This document shows, in pieces, positions 10,326-19,767 of a stretch of DNA of 20,374 bases. The stretch lies in the NCBI GenBank assembly GCA_027579435.1, contig JANBPK010001024.1:1-20374 (forward strand), read 5' to 3'. Source of the stretch: Candolleomyces eurysporus (lineage: Eukaryota; Basidiomycota; Agaricomycetes; Agaricales; Psathyrellaceae). Every line of letters begins with the position of its first letter. Position 1 is the first letter of the stretch. The position numbers and the translations under genes are program-made. The notes under the pieces are model-generated. The model saw nothing but the letters and a program-made list of their open reading frames with translations, made no database searches and had not been told where the DNA came from.

Positions 10326-12510
10326 GCACATTTTCATGAAAATAACTCCCTTCGATACAGGGTTCTGCAACATATCGAGCACGACTCGTCAAAAACCCGC
10401 GAAAACAGAGAGGCGGGGTACACATACCGATTCTCGAAAATCGCAACACCCGCATCGTTATTTTTGATGTATGTAGGCATCTTCAGCCAATCTTCCTGTT
10501 CCGCGGGCAACTTGACCTTTTCGCAATGTAAATTAGCACTCGAGGCGAAACCATACAATCGGCAAAGAATTACGCACTTTCACGATACCACTTCAGACAG
10601 ATAAGAGTCGAACCCCAAACTCCTCTTTGCCAACCTGTACTGCACAGCACCCCGAAGCTTTGCAGTATCCGAGTCAGAAGGGCGAGCAATGGATGGAATT
10701 CCGTTGCTGAATTGCTGCTGAAAAATCCGGGAGTCAGCATCATCCGTCCCCGTAGAACAGCTTGGTAGGCTTACCTTGATGCGTTGCCTCAAGTGCTCGC
10801 TGCCAGCGAAACCTCCAACGAGCAGAAGAACTTGTAGGCTGGTCTTGATTGAGGAGTTTTTTCCCGAGCAGCTGGGGAACCTATGTCACGCGATGAGCAA
10901 ACATCAGAAGGGGAAGACTCCATAAAACGGTACCCACCTGGTCTACGACCGGGTCTAGGACTCCTCCTTGAAGCAAACTGCTCGATATCGACAGCTGTCC
11001 ATTGGTAAGTCCGACGGTGGGGTTGTCGATGTTGAAGCATGTTCAGTGAAGCATGTCGGCTGCAAAAAGGTCCAAATTGCTCGGTCAGTGCGCCCTCGAA
11101 AGATGATCGCGATTGCAGGAAACTTACCATCGTCTTTGACGCCAGAATAGTCCGGCTTATTGCATTCGCTGAAGTACTGCACTGCGAAAATAAACCAATG
11201 AGTCGAGAGAAGACCAAACAGGCAGGACTTCACACTCACTGAAGTCGGCAAACGGAGCTGGGTCGAGGCGCACAGGATGGTGCATTAAAAGCGTCTGATA
11301 ACTCTCTGTTAGTTTGAGACGCAACGCTACAAAGTCGAAGGTTACAAACCTTCGCAAGCTCTCGGAACCCCAAATCAAGAGAAAACTACCACAGTTTGCC
11401 CCAGACCAGGCGCAGATCTTCGCAGAATCAGGGTGCGCGATGTGTCCAATAATCTACATGCAGAGGAGTCGACCATCAGGGCTGAGTTGCTCGATGAATG
11501 ATCAAACCTCACCTGGTACACAGCCGAATTGACCATACCAACACCTGCATCCTAGACAATAAAGTGCCGGGAAGGTTTGAAGCGTTGAAGGGCTGTGAGA
11601 TGAACACAATGAACTGCAGTGGCCTTGGGCTCTCCCTCCAGGTATTGTCGGGCGCTCGCGACGAGACTAACGCATGACTTTGCAACCTTTAGCGTCCCAG
11701 GCTGCTGGAATTACGCGCCAAACCTCTTCAGTGCCTAGCAGAATAAGAGTTATTAGAATAGGTACGTGAAAAACGCGAGAAAAGGGAGCAAGATGCAGGT
11801 TAATGTACTCACTGAGATCGGGGACGGATCCGGTGTCCCTAGTGATTATCACCTTGGCGCACTCCCAAAAGCAGGTGAGAAGGTCGAATGAAGTCGATGA
11901 GGTCTCCTCTGGGCTGTAGGTGTCCGAAGATGCGTCAGTTAACGTGAGTACTCGTGTGGCAGAAGACGCGAAAGAGATTTGCTTACAAGGATATCAGGCA
12001 GCCTTGGATCCCAAACTCAGCTCGAAGGGCACCGGGACCCTGAACCATTCGCATTTCGAGGTGCCAGCTATGGTACTTGCGTTCTTTGCCTCCAAGCTCC
12101 GTGCGATAACGCGGCCAACCTTGTCATCTTCATCGAGCATGTCGGGATCTGAAGCAGGGTCCTTTGTTGACAATAGAAGTTGGGACGAGCGAGGATCCAC
12201 GCACCTTGCGGGAGTTTTGAAAAATACAGAAGGGATCCGCTGTACCCGTCCACCCAGCAATACGCGAAGAGCCATAGGCAACACCCGAGAACGTAGTACC
12301 TAGCCATTGGAGCCCACATCAGCAAAACACTACCGGCCAAACGCTGAAGACCCAGAACACTCACCAGAATCAATCGAAACGGACATCCTCCCCTCCTCTC
12401 CAGCCTGCTAAGCGAAAGCCGCAGCCAACATAGGCAAAAACGGGGACAATCAACTCGTCGATCCGCAGACGCGTTAAAGGTGGACGGAAGGCGCTGAGGC
12501 ATACCTGAAC
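8165..12510. repeat. Direct tandem duplication, unit about 2.17 kb
   Basis: 8165-10325 and 10330-12510 align from end to end in the same orientation. For example, CTTCAGCCAATCTTCCTGTTCC occurs at about 8310 and 10475, and TCTTCGCAGAATC at about 11416 has its counterpart near 9275. The junction falls at about 10325, next to the 5' splice site of intron 1 in copy B. Divergence by many substitutions and small indels indicates an old duplication. Confidence 0.75.
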
Positions 12511-12615
12511 GAGGACGGCGGAGGCGGAGGAGAATGCAACGTCGAACAACCCGTTAAGTGAGACTAGCTGGCGAAGATTGCTGGATCTGTTGTTGGTGTC
12601 ACGGAAGTTGGGCAT
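10330..12615 (-). pseudogene. HSPA12-type Hsp70-like ATPase, tandem copy B (degenerate)
   Basis: This is the more complete copy. Exon 1 is 12615-12505 (MPNFRDTNN), exon 2 12404-12365 ends MSVSIDSG, and exon 3 12299-12205 continues GTTFSGVAYGSSR. Together they form the phosphate-1 loop, with Ser where Phe is usual (IDFGTT). Exon 4 starts at 12161 and reads DEDDKVGRVIARSLEAKNAS and KCEWFR, a family signature. Introns are 43-100 nt. Further on are the degenerate phosphate-2 motif, where TAG at 11554-11552 falls between FIV and DAGVG, and LDPAPFADFMQYFSECNKPD across an intron. A TGA lies at 11045-11043. NPTVGLTNGQLS, ARPSDSDTAKLRGAVQ (10685-10640) and a C-terminal frame (DWLKMPTYIKNND, about 10490) follow. 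The C-terminal end is uncertain. HSPA12 proteins are Hsp70-related ATPases of poorly known role, often expanded in basidiomycetes. Several stops make this a pseudogene in this assembly. Confidence 0.7.
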
Positions 12616-13812
12616 GCGTGGATAGAGGACCGGCTGCTGAAATTGCTGGGGCTTCTACGAGACTTGCAAGGACGTCATCTGGAGTTTCTCGTTGNANGAC
12701 GCATAACTNGATGGTCGCGGCACAAGTAAAAGTANGCATCAGAGATTCTTCGGCATCTCCAACAATTTCGATTGGATGGAGCCTTCCGTCNNTCGAGATC
12801 NCACCAGCCGTTCCTCGCTCANCAGCTCAATACCTCCTCGTCTAGAATGATGGCTCCATCCGCTGTGGGCTGCATTCACGGTCCTCACGCAACGCTGACA
12901 GCCTCTTGTCACAATCTAGGATCAGTCCGTCGGGCTACGGTCCTCCTGCTTTGAACGGTTCGCCATCGCGAATGAGGGCTTCAGCGCCCAGCTTCCTCAG
13001 CGTCGACAGTCTGGTCCTCAACCCGAGAATGGTGCCCATGCTCCCCAATTGCCAACTTATGCTCCCAATATGAACGGCTCTTTGTGAAGAATGGGAATCG
13101 CGGTTCCTGTCAGAAGCTTGAATGTCCAGGCTAGAACACCCCTTGTGATAGCTACCACCGGGTACCACTGACGGTTATGCGTAGCGTTCAGCCTCATCAA
13201 GCTCTGCGATACGCCCAATCTTTCCAAAGTATTGCTCAGCGCGTTCTTCAGCCTCACTTCGTCCCCCAGCCGAGAGTTCCTAGCACTCCTCCAACAACAG
13301 TTTTATTGGTCCGGTCTCGATGACCCCGAATCACAACGTCCAAGGTAACGCTCCTCTTTTCGCCGCTACTACCATGAGGTCAAAACGGACTACGCAAAAT
13401 CGTGAGCTTCTGTCTCCCTCCCCTTCTGGTCCAAGATCTAACCCTCCGATCCATTTGCGAACAGGGAATACTTACCATAGCCCGCTCCCTAATCGCAGAG
13501 TCCCCCAGCGAATTACTCGACGTGCCTCAGGCTTACTGCCTTCCTTTCCCTGCTCCCAAACGTCAATCACTGTCCCGACGGGTAGCTATGGAGTCAACGA
13601 AGCACCCGACCTGGTTTACCACCTCCGTTCCGTTGGTCAACGGTTTCCTGATGGCCGATGCCCAGCATCGATATGACGCCGGCTTCATAATCGGCGGGAA
13701 TCCTGCAGAGAACTCTCGAGACATATCGAATAATCAGCATCAAGTTGCGGGTACTTGACAACAACACCATGAAGCCTATCAAACCAATCTAAATTCATTG
13801 ACTCTGTTGAAC
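12616..13812. other. No reliable gene; N-containing, Pro/Gln/Ser-rich broken frames
   Basis: Several N bases lie between 12695 and 12830. Short plus-strand stretches read as Pro/Gln/Asn-rich protein (GPQPENGAHAPQLPTYAP near 13020-13075, QPHFVPQPRVPSTPPTT near 13245, then another frame from 13320), but each is in a different frame and ends in stops. It may be the decayed 5' part of the gene at 13813. A possible intron 13751-13840 (GT-AG) would join a frame ending HQVA to that gene in frame. I do not assign a product. Confidence 0.3.
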
Positions 13813-14666
13813 ATGAAGTTGAAGGCGGCTCCACCAGCAGAAACTGTAGAGCCAATTCGCGGAGAAGCTGTGGGCTCGGTTCGTCCTCCCCACTCAAATC
13901 CCAGCAAGTTGGCGTCGGCGTCTTCCCAAACAGTCATCAGTACCTCAGCGGCAGGTTGCCGGACGGTCAGCATCACAATCGTACAAGACGAGTCTTTTGG
14001 AAGGAACAAAAGAAGTGATATCCCGACGGGACCAAGTCACTTCCAGGAGCTTGGCGTAAGGCGCGTCGGAAGTCCAAGGTCGCACCCGGATAACAGCACG
14101 GAGCAGTTGTTAAATCAACGTTCTGGAGAACATCGCCCGGGGACGCTGCTTCAGCAACAGGCCGAGCAGGTTTATAGCCGGGACGAACTTCCCCAACAAT
14201 CGATCAATCCAACAAATGGCTACTGCTACCAGGAAGGCGACTCCAGCCCCTCTTCCAAGCGGAAGAGAGGCGAGTGTGGAGATCAAGATGAGGAGCAGCA
14301 AGAAGAGGAAGGTGACGGGCCGCTTCTGAGCAGGTAAATCTTTCTTTCTTTTCGAGTCCCTTTCCACAGAAATCCTGACGAAATGAGTATAGCCCAGTCA
14401 AGGAACGGAAGCCCAGGGCCCCAGAACCTGTTCAAGAGGCGACGACCACTGGATCGCATACCCTCGACGAAGCGCTGCGGATCGTGCTCTCAGCACGACA
14501 TTGCCAGTGGGCCCCAGACTGCAAGTATGAAATTGGGCCTAGACTTGGCGCGCGGGAGCGTAGACAGAAGAAGCTAGGAGGTAAGGAATACTGGGAGAGT
14601 CTCTTCTGGACGTCGCGAGAGCTGCAACAGCTGTTGGAGGAGAATGGGTGGGCGGGGTGGAACTGA
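13813..14666 (+). CDS. Uncharacterised two-exon protein, low-complexity with acidic tract and Trp/Cys C-terminus
   Basis: I do not recognise the family. Exons 13813-14333 and 14393-14666 flank a 59-nt GT-AG intron with a CTGAC branch-like site 14-18 nt before its end. Joined, they give 264 residues in frame. The first 130 residues are Ser/Pro/Gln-rich. Then come SSKRKRGE, which looks like a nuclear localisation signal, and an acidic stretch (DQDEEQQEEEGDG). The second exon is basic-Pro (KERKPRAPEP), then a compact C-terminus with HCQWAPDCKYE, ARERRQKK and YWESLFWTSRELQQLLEENGW, which looks folded and helical. That composition would suit a nuclear regulatory protein, but this is inference. The ATG at 13813 is the first in frame; the gene may begin further upstream through the possible intron 13751-13840. 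Confidence 0.5.
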
Positions 14667-15106
14667 GCGAAATGTTGATCAGGCTTTCTTTTTGAACTCG
14701 TGTAATTCTATATTTTCGTGTGTTGTGTACCTTCCTCTGATCCAAACAGTTTCGATCTACTTCTTCGAAAAGACATTGTCTTATCGATCATTGCCTAACC
14801 CTTGTTCCATAGGGGACTACCTGAGTGATTGTATCCTCGGTGAACGGTGAAGCGTGGTCAAGGACGTAGCTTTCCCATGCGGGAGTTGAGGAGAATCTTT
14901 GGGCGGATCGGACGGCTTGGAGTGTTGCTCTGGCGTCGAATGGGGAGGAGTAGAAGTTGTGGTTGATGAGCGGTGGAGCGAGTGGTTTGGATAATGCAAG
15001 TGTTAGAGAGCCACCTGGCAAGGGGAGGGATGTGTTGCGAAGAATCTATGAAGAGATGGGGTGCGTACGGGATAGAAGAGAAGGAATAGCCATCCTGAGC
15101 GTGCCC
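14667..15106. other. Gene-free stretch
   Basis: A minus-strand frame (14858-15298) is open for 146 codons but runs across the third NLR-flank copy, with no recognisable motif in its second half. I see no other feature. Confidence 0.35.
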
Positions 15107-15255
15107 ATGATACAACAGAATTCCTTGAACCTCCGTGGTATCCGGCTCCAACTCAAGCTCAAACTTGATATATATCCAACCAGTATTCGAGGTGGCCGCA
15201 TTCTGTTGGAAGGTAGGCAGAGAGGCTAGGTCGACCGTTTGCAAAGCTGGACGAT
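15107..15255 (-). repeat. NLR upstream region, copy 3 (partial), cut by the LTR
   Basis: The segment with CTCCAACTCAAGCTC (about 15147) matches 2098-2112 of copy 1. GGCCGC and AGAGAGGCTAGGTCGACCGT (about 15190-15235) match 7858-7895 of copy 2. On the minus strand it reads PALQTVDLASLPTFQQNAAT. The similarity stops at about 15255, where the retrotransposon begins, so the element appears to have inserted into this copy. Confidence 0.55.
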
Positions 15256-15378
15256 TCCGTTGATATGACCGCGTTTGTTTTAGTGAATATAAGTTCAATT
15301 TTCGCGATAATAAACTATAAAGATGACGCGGTCTGAGTCTCTAAGTACAAGAATAACTACGCTATCGATAAGGTTCAC

Positions 15379-15932
15379 GCGGCTTGAGAGGGAAAAGAGT
15401 TAGTACTACGACTCTAAGGACACGAGAGTTGAAGCTACTCAAGGCTGTCAACTTGAAGCCGCCCCAGTTGTATTATACCCTGACCGAAGAAGCCACTCTA
15501 GTTGACGCCGTGCTAAAAGTCAGGCGGCTTGACTGAAGCGGCTTCAGAAAAGTCATATACCTTTACAACGCAACTGTCAGGACTCTCAGGCGGCACTACC
15601 AGAGAAGTTTGGAAATCAGGCGGCTTCATATTCATCGAGTACAAGTGCTGGAGCGGCACAAATGGTCTTTCAAAACGACGAAGTCCATGGCTGGTGGCGC
15701 GGCTGGGTGGCTGTGATAAACTCCGACGCGGCGCGAGGAACTGAAGCGGCTTGAGTCCTGAGTCAAGGGAATGACCAGACCGACTGTTGGCATCAGGTGA
15801 AAAGCTGCAGGGGATGCCGGGTGAGGCAACCGTACCTGTCCAAGCGGCTTGAGACTAGCAACAACAGTAGGGGACGCGGAGCAAGGATGTCCGTCCACTC
15901 TCGATCATCAGTCGGCATCTCACGCGGCTTCA
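15379..15932 (+). repeat. Iterated GCGGCTTGA/GCGGCTTCA boxes in U3
   Basis: Exact copies start at 15379, 15524, 15538, 15620, 15746, 15844 and 15924, and one reversed copy lies at 15454-15462. At 15534-15546 the box is part of the odd palindrome TGAAGC-G-GCTTCA. Further copies are in the coding part at 17493, 18432 and 18885. The spacing is irregular (14-126 bp), so this is not a simple tandem repeat. Confidence 0.7.
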
Positions 15933-16121
15933 CCAGAAAGGAAATGGTGATCTAAATTTGGCGTTCAGAGGCGCGCCTGACTCGCGCAGCTACAATCTTG
16001 GTGCGGCCTCTACCAATACCCGGTTCTATTTTCTCTTTATCTTTTGCTTGGACTCTTATTATTGGCTATGACTTGTCTATCACATGTGTCTCTTTATCTA
16101 TTTTTACGCGGCTCGAAGTAG

Positions 16122-16129
16122 TATATATA
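16122..16129 (+). promoter_or_regulatory. LTR TATA box
   Basis: TATATATA lies about 400 bp before the predicted LTR end, where a U3 promoter would drive the element. Transcription would start at about 16150, giving an R-U5 of some 380 bp. Confidence 0.45.
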
Positions 16130-16532
16130 CACGCTAACTACTGACTCGAGCGGCATCATTGTATCATTGTTGTTTTTATCTTTACTTGCATTTATCAACG
16201 AATCTATCGAGCTTTTCTGCTTATATTTCACATGGCGTGAACTATCAGTTTTATCTTGGAACTTAGGAACTTAAGCAGTCATAAGGCTTGACTACTTGGG
16301 AATAGGAATCTCACTAGTTGTACACTAGGGTACTTCTAGTTCTGTGGAGTGTATCAAAGAGAGAACAAGAGAACTTAGTATTCTTAATTCACTCTATAAC
16401 CCCCACAAACTCGCACTTTGACTTTCGTGCGGCCTGACTCTCACACTGCGTGACTACACACAGCTTGTATACAGGTTGTGGTTGGTGTTTTGTGTGTGTG
16501 TTTCTGAGCTCGGCAGCACCGATCTCATCATT

Positions 16533-16547
16533 TGGAGCCCACCGCAA
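16533..16547 (+). other. Primer binding site for a tRNA
   Basis: TGGAGCCCACCGCAA begins with TGG, complementary to the CCA end of a tRNA, two bases after the predicted LTR end. An N at 16548 ends the readable match. I cannot name the tRNA. Confidence 0.5.
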
Positions 16548-16636
16548 NGGGGGGTGAATATTTGGTTTTCATCTCTCTTTAGGAAGCGAGGGTTTCTGGT
16601 TTGCAAAAGAGCGAACGGAATTCGAACTCGTACAAG

Positions 16637-18297
16637 ATGTCTTATTTCGCGAGACCAGGCTCAACACCAGAAGACTATCTGGCTGAGGAAGTATCTCGCA
16701 GAATAGAGGAAACTCGTCAGACAACTGAACAAGCACAGAGTGTTGGAAGGAACACTCGCAACTCAAGGGACGCAGGAACAGTAGTTTTCAATAGTTATTT
16801 GCCAAATCGATGCCCCACTACACGAAGGACTGTTAGGAGACAGACTTCGGACTCAGACTTAGGAGAATCAAACTTTCATACCGCTCAAGAAGAACAAATC
16901 GAAGAGGCACTAAACTCTTCGATTCTCAAAGGCGAAGAGAGTACTTTAGACTTAACTAGCTTTCTTAATCAAATGGCTAGAGGAGGAGCGCAAGGGAGTC
17001 GCGCAGGCAGTGAGGCGGAGGGACCCACTGCGCCTAGGAGGCCGGTTAAAAGCATGCCGGCTGCGTATAGTGGCAAACACCCGAACTACGATTCCAAGGA
17101 TCCGTCTACGGCGACGAGGTTCTTTGATGGAGTAGCCCTTGCTGCGGAAACGGCGGGACTCAAGGGGCACGATGAGGAAATCGTCAAGAACGCTCTGAGT
17201 TACTTGGACTCTCAGACCGCTCGAAAATGGGGACTGTTGAAAGGAGGACATGATCCGTACGACTTCGAGCTTTGGAGGAAGTCGGTCATGCAAATCTTGC
17301 CCAAGTCATCGAGGTATGATCTTGGATCTATGGCTCGTTTGGAGGATATTTGTCGTGATGCCAAGAAGCGTCCTATTGGAAGGGATGAGAAAGCAGCCTA
17401 CTACGAGTTTGCCTTAGGTTTCAAGGCTGAAGCTGATCCGCTGCTCGAGTCTGGCATAATCGCCAACAGGGATTTGGTGGTTAAGTTCTTAGGCGGCTTG
17501 AAGCCTAGCTTCAGAGACGCCTTGAACGAACGTCTTTCTCGTCAAGGACCTCCTGAGGGTGCTGAAGAGGCGNCCGAGCGACGAAGAGGATCCTTATATG
17601 TTGGATGTCGTTATATCCACTGCGACCGCTATGGTAGACGTAGCAGCGGTTGGACCTTTCGGGGGCCGTCGCTAGTGCGGAAGAGGATGCTGAGTACTCG
17701 TGAAGTTCTACTTCACGCGGCTCGACTGACAGGAAAGACCCGGACGGTCTCAAGGACCTGAAAGTCAAGCAGGAGTCTATGACCGAGGACATGGCGAGGG
17801 TCTTCACGACGCTCGACCAAGTTGCCAAGTCGGTTACTAAACTTACTACTCAGTTCGATACCTTCTCTACTACCATTAAGGCGACATCGAACGGTGCTTC
17901 GGTGGGAACACCTAGTAGGTATCCACCTCCAGCGGCAGGACAGCGGCCGGGAATGTATCCTCGACCGGCGGCAGCAACCTTCAATTGCTGGTATTGTGGG
18001 CAACCAACCCATACCATTTCCCAGTGTCCCCAAGTTAGGATTGATATCGAGAAAGGGCGTATTACTCAGCGAGGTAGTACTATCTATTGCAAAGGAACCA
18101 TGATGACTAGGGAGTCACCAGATAACGCTACCATGAAAGACAGGGTAGATAAGGCTTGGAAGGCGCCCACGCAGGCCGACCTCAACTTACTCGAGGAATA
18201 TCCTGTGACAGAGGAAGAGGCCTTCGAGGTGCTCTACCAGCATCAGGAAGAGCAGGTGGCTCACTCGGTCTTGAATCAGTCTTTGGACCAGATGTGA
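16637..18297 (+). pseudogene. gag: Gag polyprotein (capsid and nucleocapsid), broken frame
   Basis: The first good ATG is 16637 (MSYFARPGS). The first 130 residues are polar and helical. From about 17041 comes a capsid-like region with RFFDGVALAAETAG, ARKWGLL and VVKFLGGLKPSFRDALNERL, as in Ty3/gypsy gag. The frame changes at the N (17573) and again near the G5 run at 17661-17665, and TGA stands at 17701-17703. A coiled-coil-like stretch (ARVFTTLDQVAKSVTKLTTQ) leads to the zinc knuckle. The frame closes at TGA 18295-18297 but similar coding sequence goes on beyond it. Gag packages the element RNA into virus-like particles inside the fungal cell. Confidence 0.8.
17986..18027 (+). other. CCHC zinc knuckle of gag
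   Basis: CWYCGQPTHTISQC fits Cys-X2-Cys-X4-His-X4-Cys exactly. It is the nucleocapsid motif that binds element RNA. Confidence 0.9.
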
Positions 18298-19217
18298 AGG
18301 GATCAACAATCCTTCCTCAACAAGCTTGTAAACCAACTCAAGCCGGCTCAACAGGGAGTGGCGCCAGTTGCTGAGGTGCAGAGAGAACCCACGACGCGAG
18401 AAGTTTTTGAACAGTTGGTAGGACTGTCTAAGCGGCTTGAGAGCATGGAGCAAAACCAACTCCAGACTCGTCGAGCGGCGGCAGCCAACCAGGAGGATTT
18501 TTGAGAGGCCCGGCAAAGGAAAGAACCCTGGCCTCCTCAAAGCGCGTTGACAAGGAACGGGGTAACTCTCTGGAGGGCCAGACAAGCAAGGTCAACGACA
18601 TTCAGAAAATACAAAATACCAAAAATACTTTGGGACCAAGTGGTTTGGAAATTGTGGAACCCATGCGGCGCCCTTTGCCGTATGTGGAGGTTCCCGCACT
18701 TAGGACGAAGCCGATCTCTGGCAGCAAGGCGCCGGCGCTTGAAGAGACGCCCGTGGCCAAAGGTACTTTAGACCTCAAGAAGGCTCGGAAAGACTTGGTG
18801 ATTAGCATTATTAGGGAGATTTTCTCTCTGCCTCATCCGGTTAGGTTTGCCGACCTTCTAAAGATGTCGCCTATAGCTAAACAAGCGGCTTCAGAAATGC
18901 TTAGACAAAATAGGATTCTTAGGACCAAGGAAGGCTTGGTCACCAACGTACAGGAAGCGTGCTATGAGGACTTAATGGAGGTGAATAGCCAGTTGGGATT
19001 GGACCCTGGAACACTGCTCGACGACATAGAGAGTATCTATTCTCAGATGGCTGAGAAAAGTTCGAGCGGCTCCGGGAGACCTCCCACTCGTGCCGCTTCA
19101 GTAGAAGAAGTATCTGAAGAGGCGGCTCGGAACGAGCAAGAAGTCGTAGAGGTGTTGCTGCAAGACTTACCTATGCCGGACTTTTATTCTTCGGACGGCG
19201 TAGGAGAAGTTCCTCGA
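18298..19217 (+). pseudogene. Gag-protease linker region, broken frame
   Basis: The frame of the zinc knuckle continues to TGA at 18502-18504 (NKLVNQLKPAQQG, TREVFEQLVGLSKRLESMEQ), and a second frame then stays open from about 18505 (ASSKRVDKERGN). This part is charged. It includes KDLVISIIREIFSLPHPVRF followed by LLKMSPIAKQAASEML, a helical segment present before the protease in many basidiomycete gypsy elements. The function is not known. A G7 run at 19218-19224 marks the next frame change. Confidence 0.6.
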
Positions 19218-19224
19218 GGGGGGG

Positions 19225-19767
19225 ATCATCATCCTGGACCCGGTGGAGGCCTTCCTACTAGAAAATGGAGGCACTCGAGTAAGAGGAACTGTGACCGCTT
19301 CAGAATCTGAGAAGATTCGGGTGTTCTATCCGACCGTGAACAATGCGCGGCATGAAGAATGCATCTTCGATGAAGGGTCGCAAGTCTGCTCAGCAAGTGA
19401 AGCCGCAGCACAAGCTCTGGGAATCACTTGGGATCCCGACTTGACTATAGGGCTGCAATCTTCGAACCGCACGATGGCTCGTACCTTGGGTTTGGCACGT
19501 AATGTACCCATCAATTGTGGCAACAATGTAATTGCCTATGTGCAGTTGCACGTCGTCCGGGACGCGGCTTACAAGCTGCTTCTGGGGCGACCCTTCCTCT
19601 CAGTAATGAGTGCCCAGTCCAACAATCATCCAGATGGGACTCACACTATCACCTTGACGGATCCGAACAGCTCGAGTAGGATTGTAGTTCCCTCCTTCCC
19701 AAGAGGAGAAATTCCTGAACAATACAGGGAGGAATTGCAGACTTCTTTTCGAGCCTCGAGGATTTGA
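19225..19767 (+). pseudogene. Retroviral-type aspartic protease
   Basis: IFDEGSQVCSASEAAAQALG carries an Asp-Glu-Gly-Ser active site in place of the usual Asp-Ser/Thr-Gly. The second half ends in LLLGRPFL, the conserved end of the fold. This enzyme cleaves the element's own polyprotein. The frame is entered after the G7 run at 19218-19224 and left at a short T run near 19746, where the pol frame takes over. Confidence 0.75.

Larger units (their letters stand above)
15261..16530 (+). repeat. Predicted 5' LTR
   Basis: The borders are inferred from TGAT at 15261 and ATCA at 16527-16530, which are inverted terminal tetramers, with the primer binding site two bases further on. The NLR-flank homology ends six bases before 15261. 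The length would be 1,270 bp. A TATA box at 16122-16129 splits it into U3 and R-U5. The second LTR is outside the window, so the borders are not confirmed. Confidence 0.55.

Noticed and set aside
13402..13758. Plus-strand frame of 118 codons that could splice in frame into the gene at 13813
   Set aside because: It has no ATG start, no motif, and competes with another open frame over the same bases; noted only as a possible upstream exon.
14858..15298. Minus-strand frame of 146 codons
   Set aside because: It runs across the third NLR-flank copy and into the predicted LTR, and nothing in it is recognisable.
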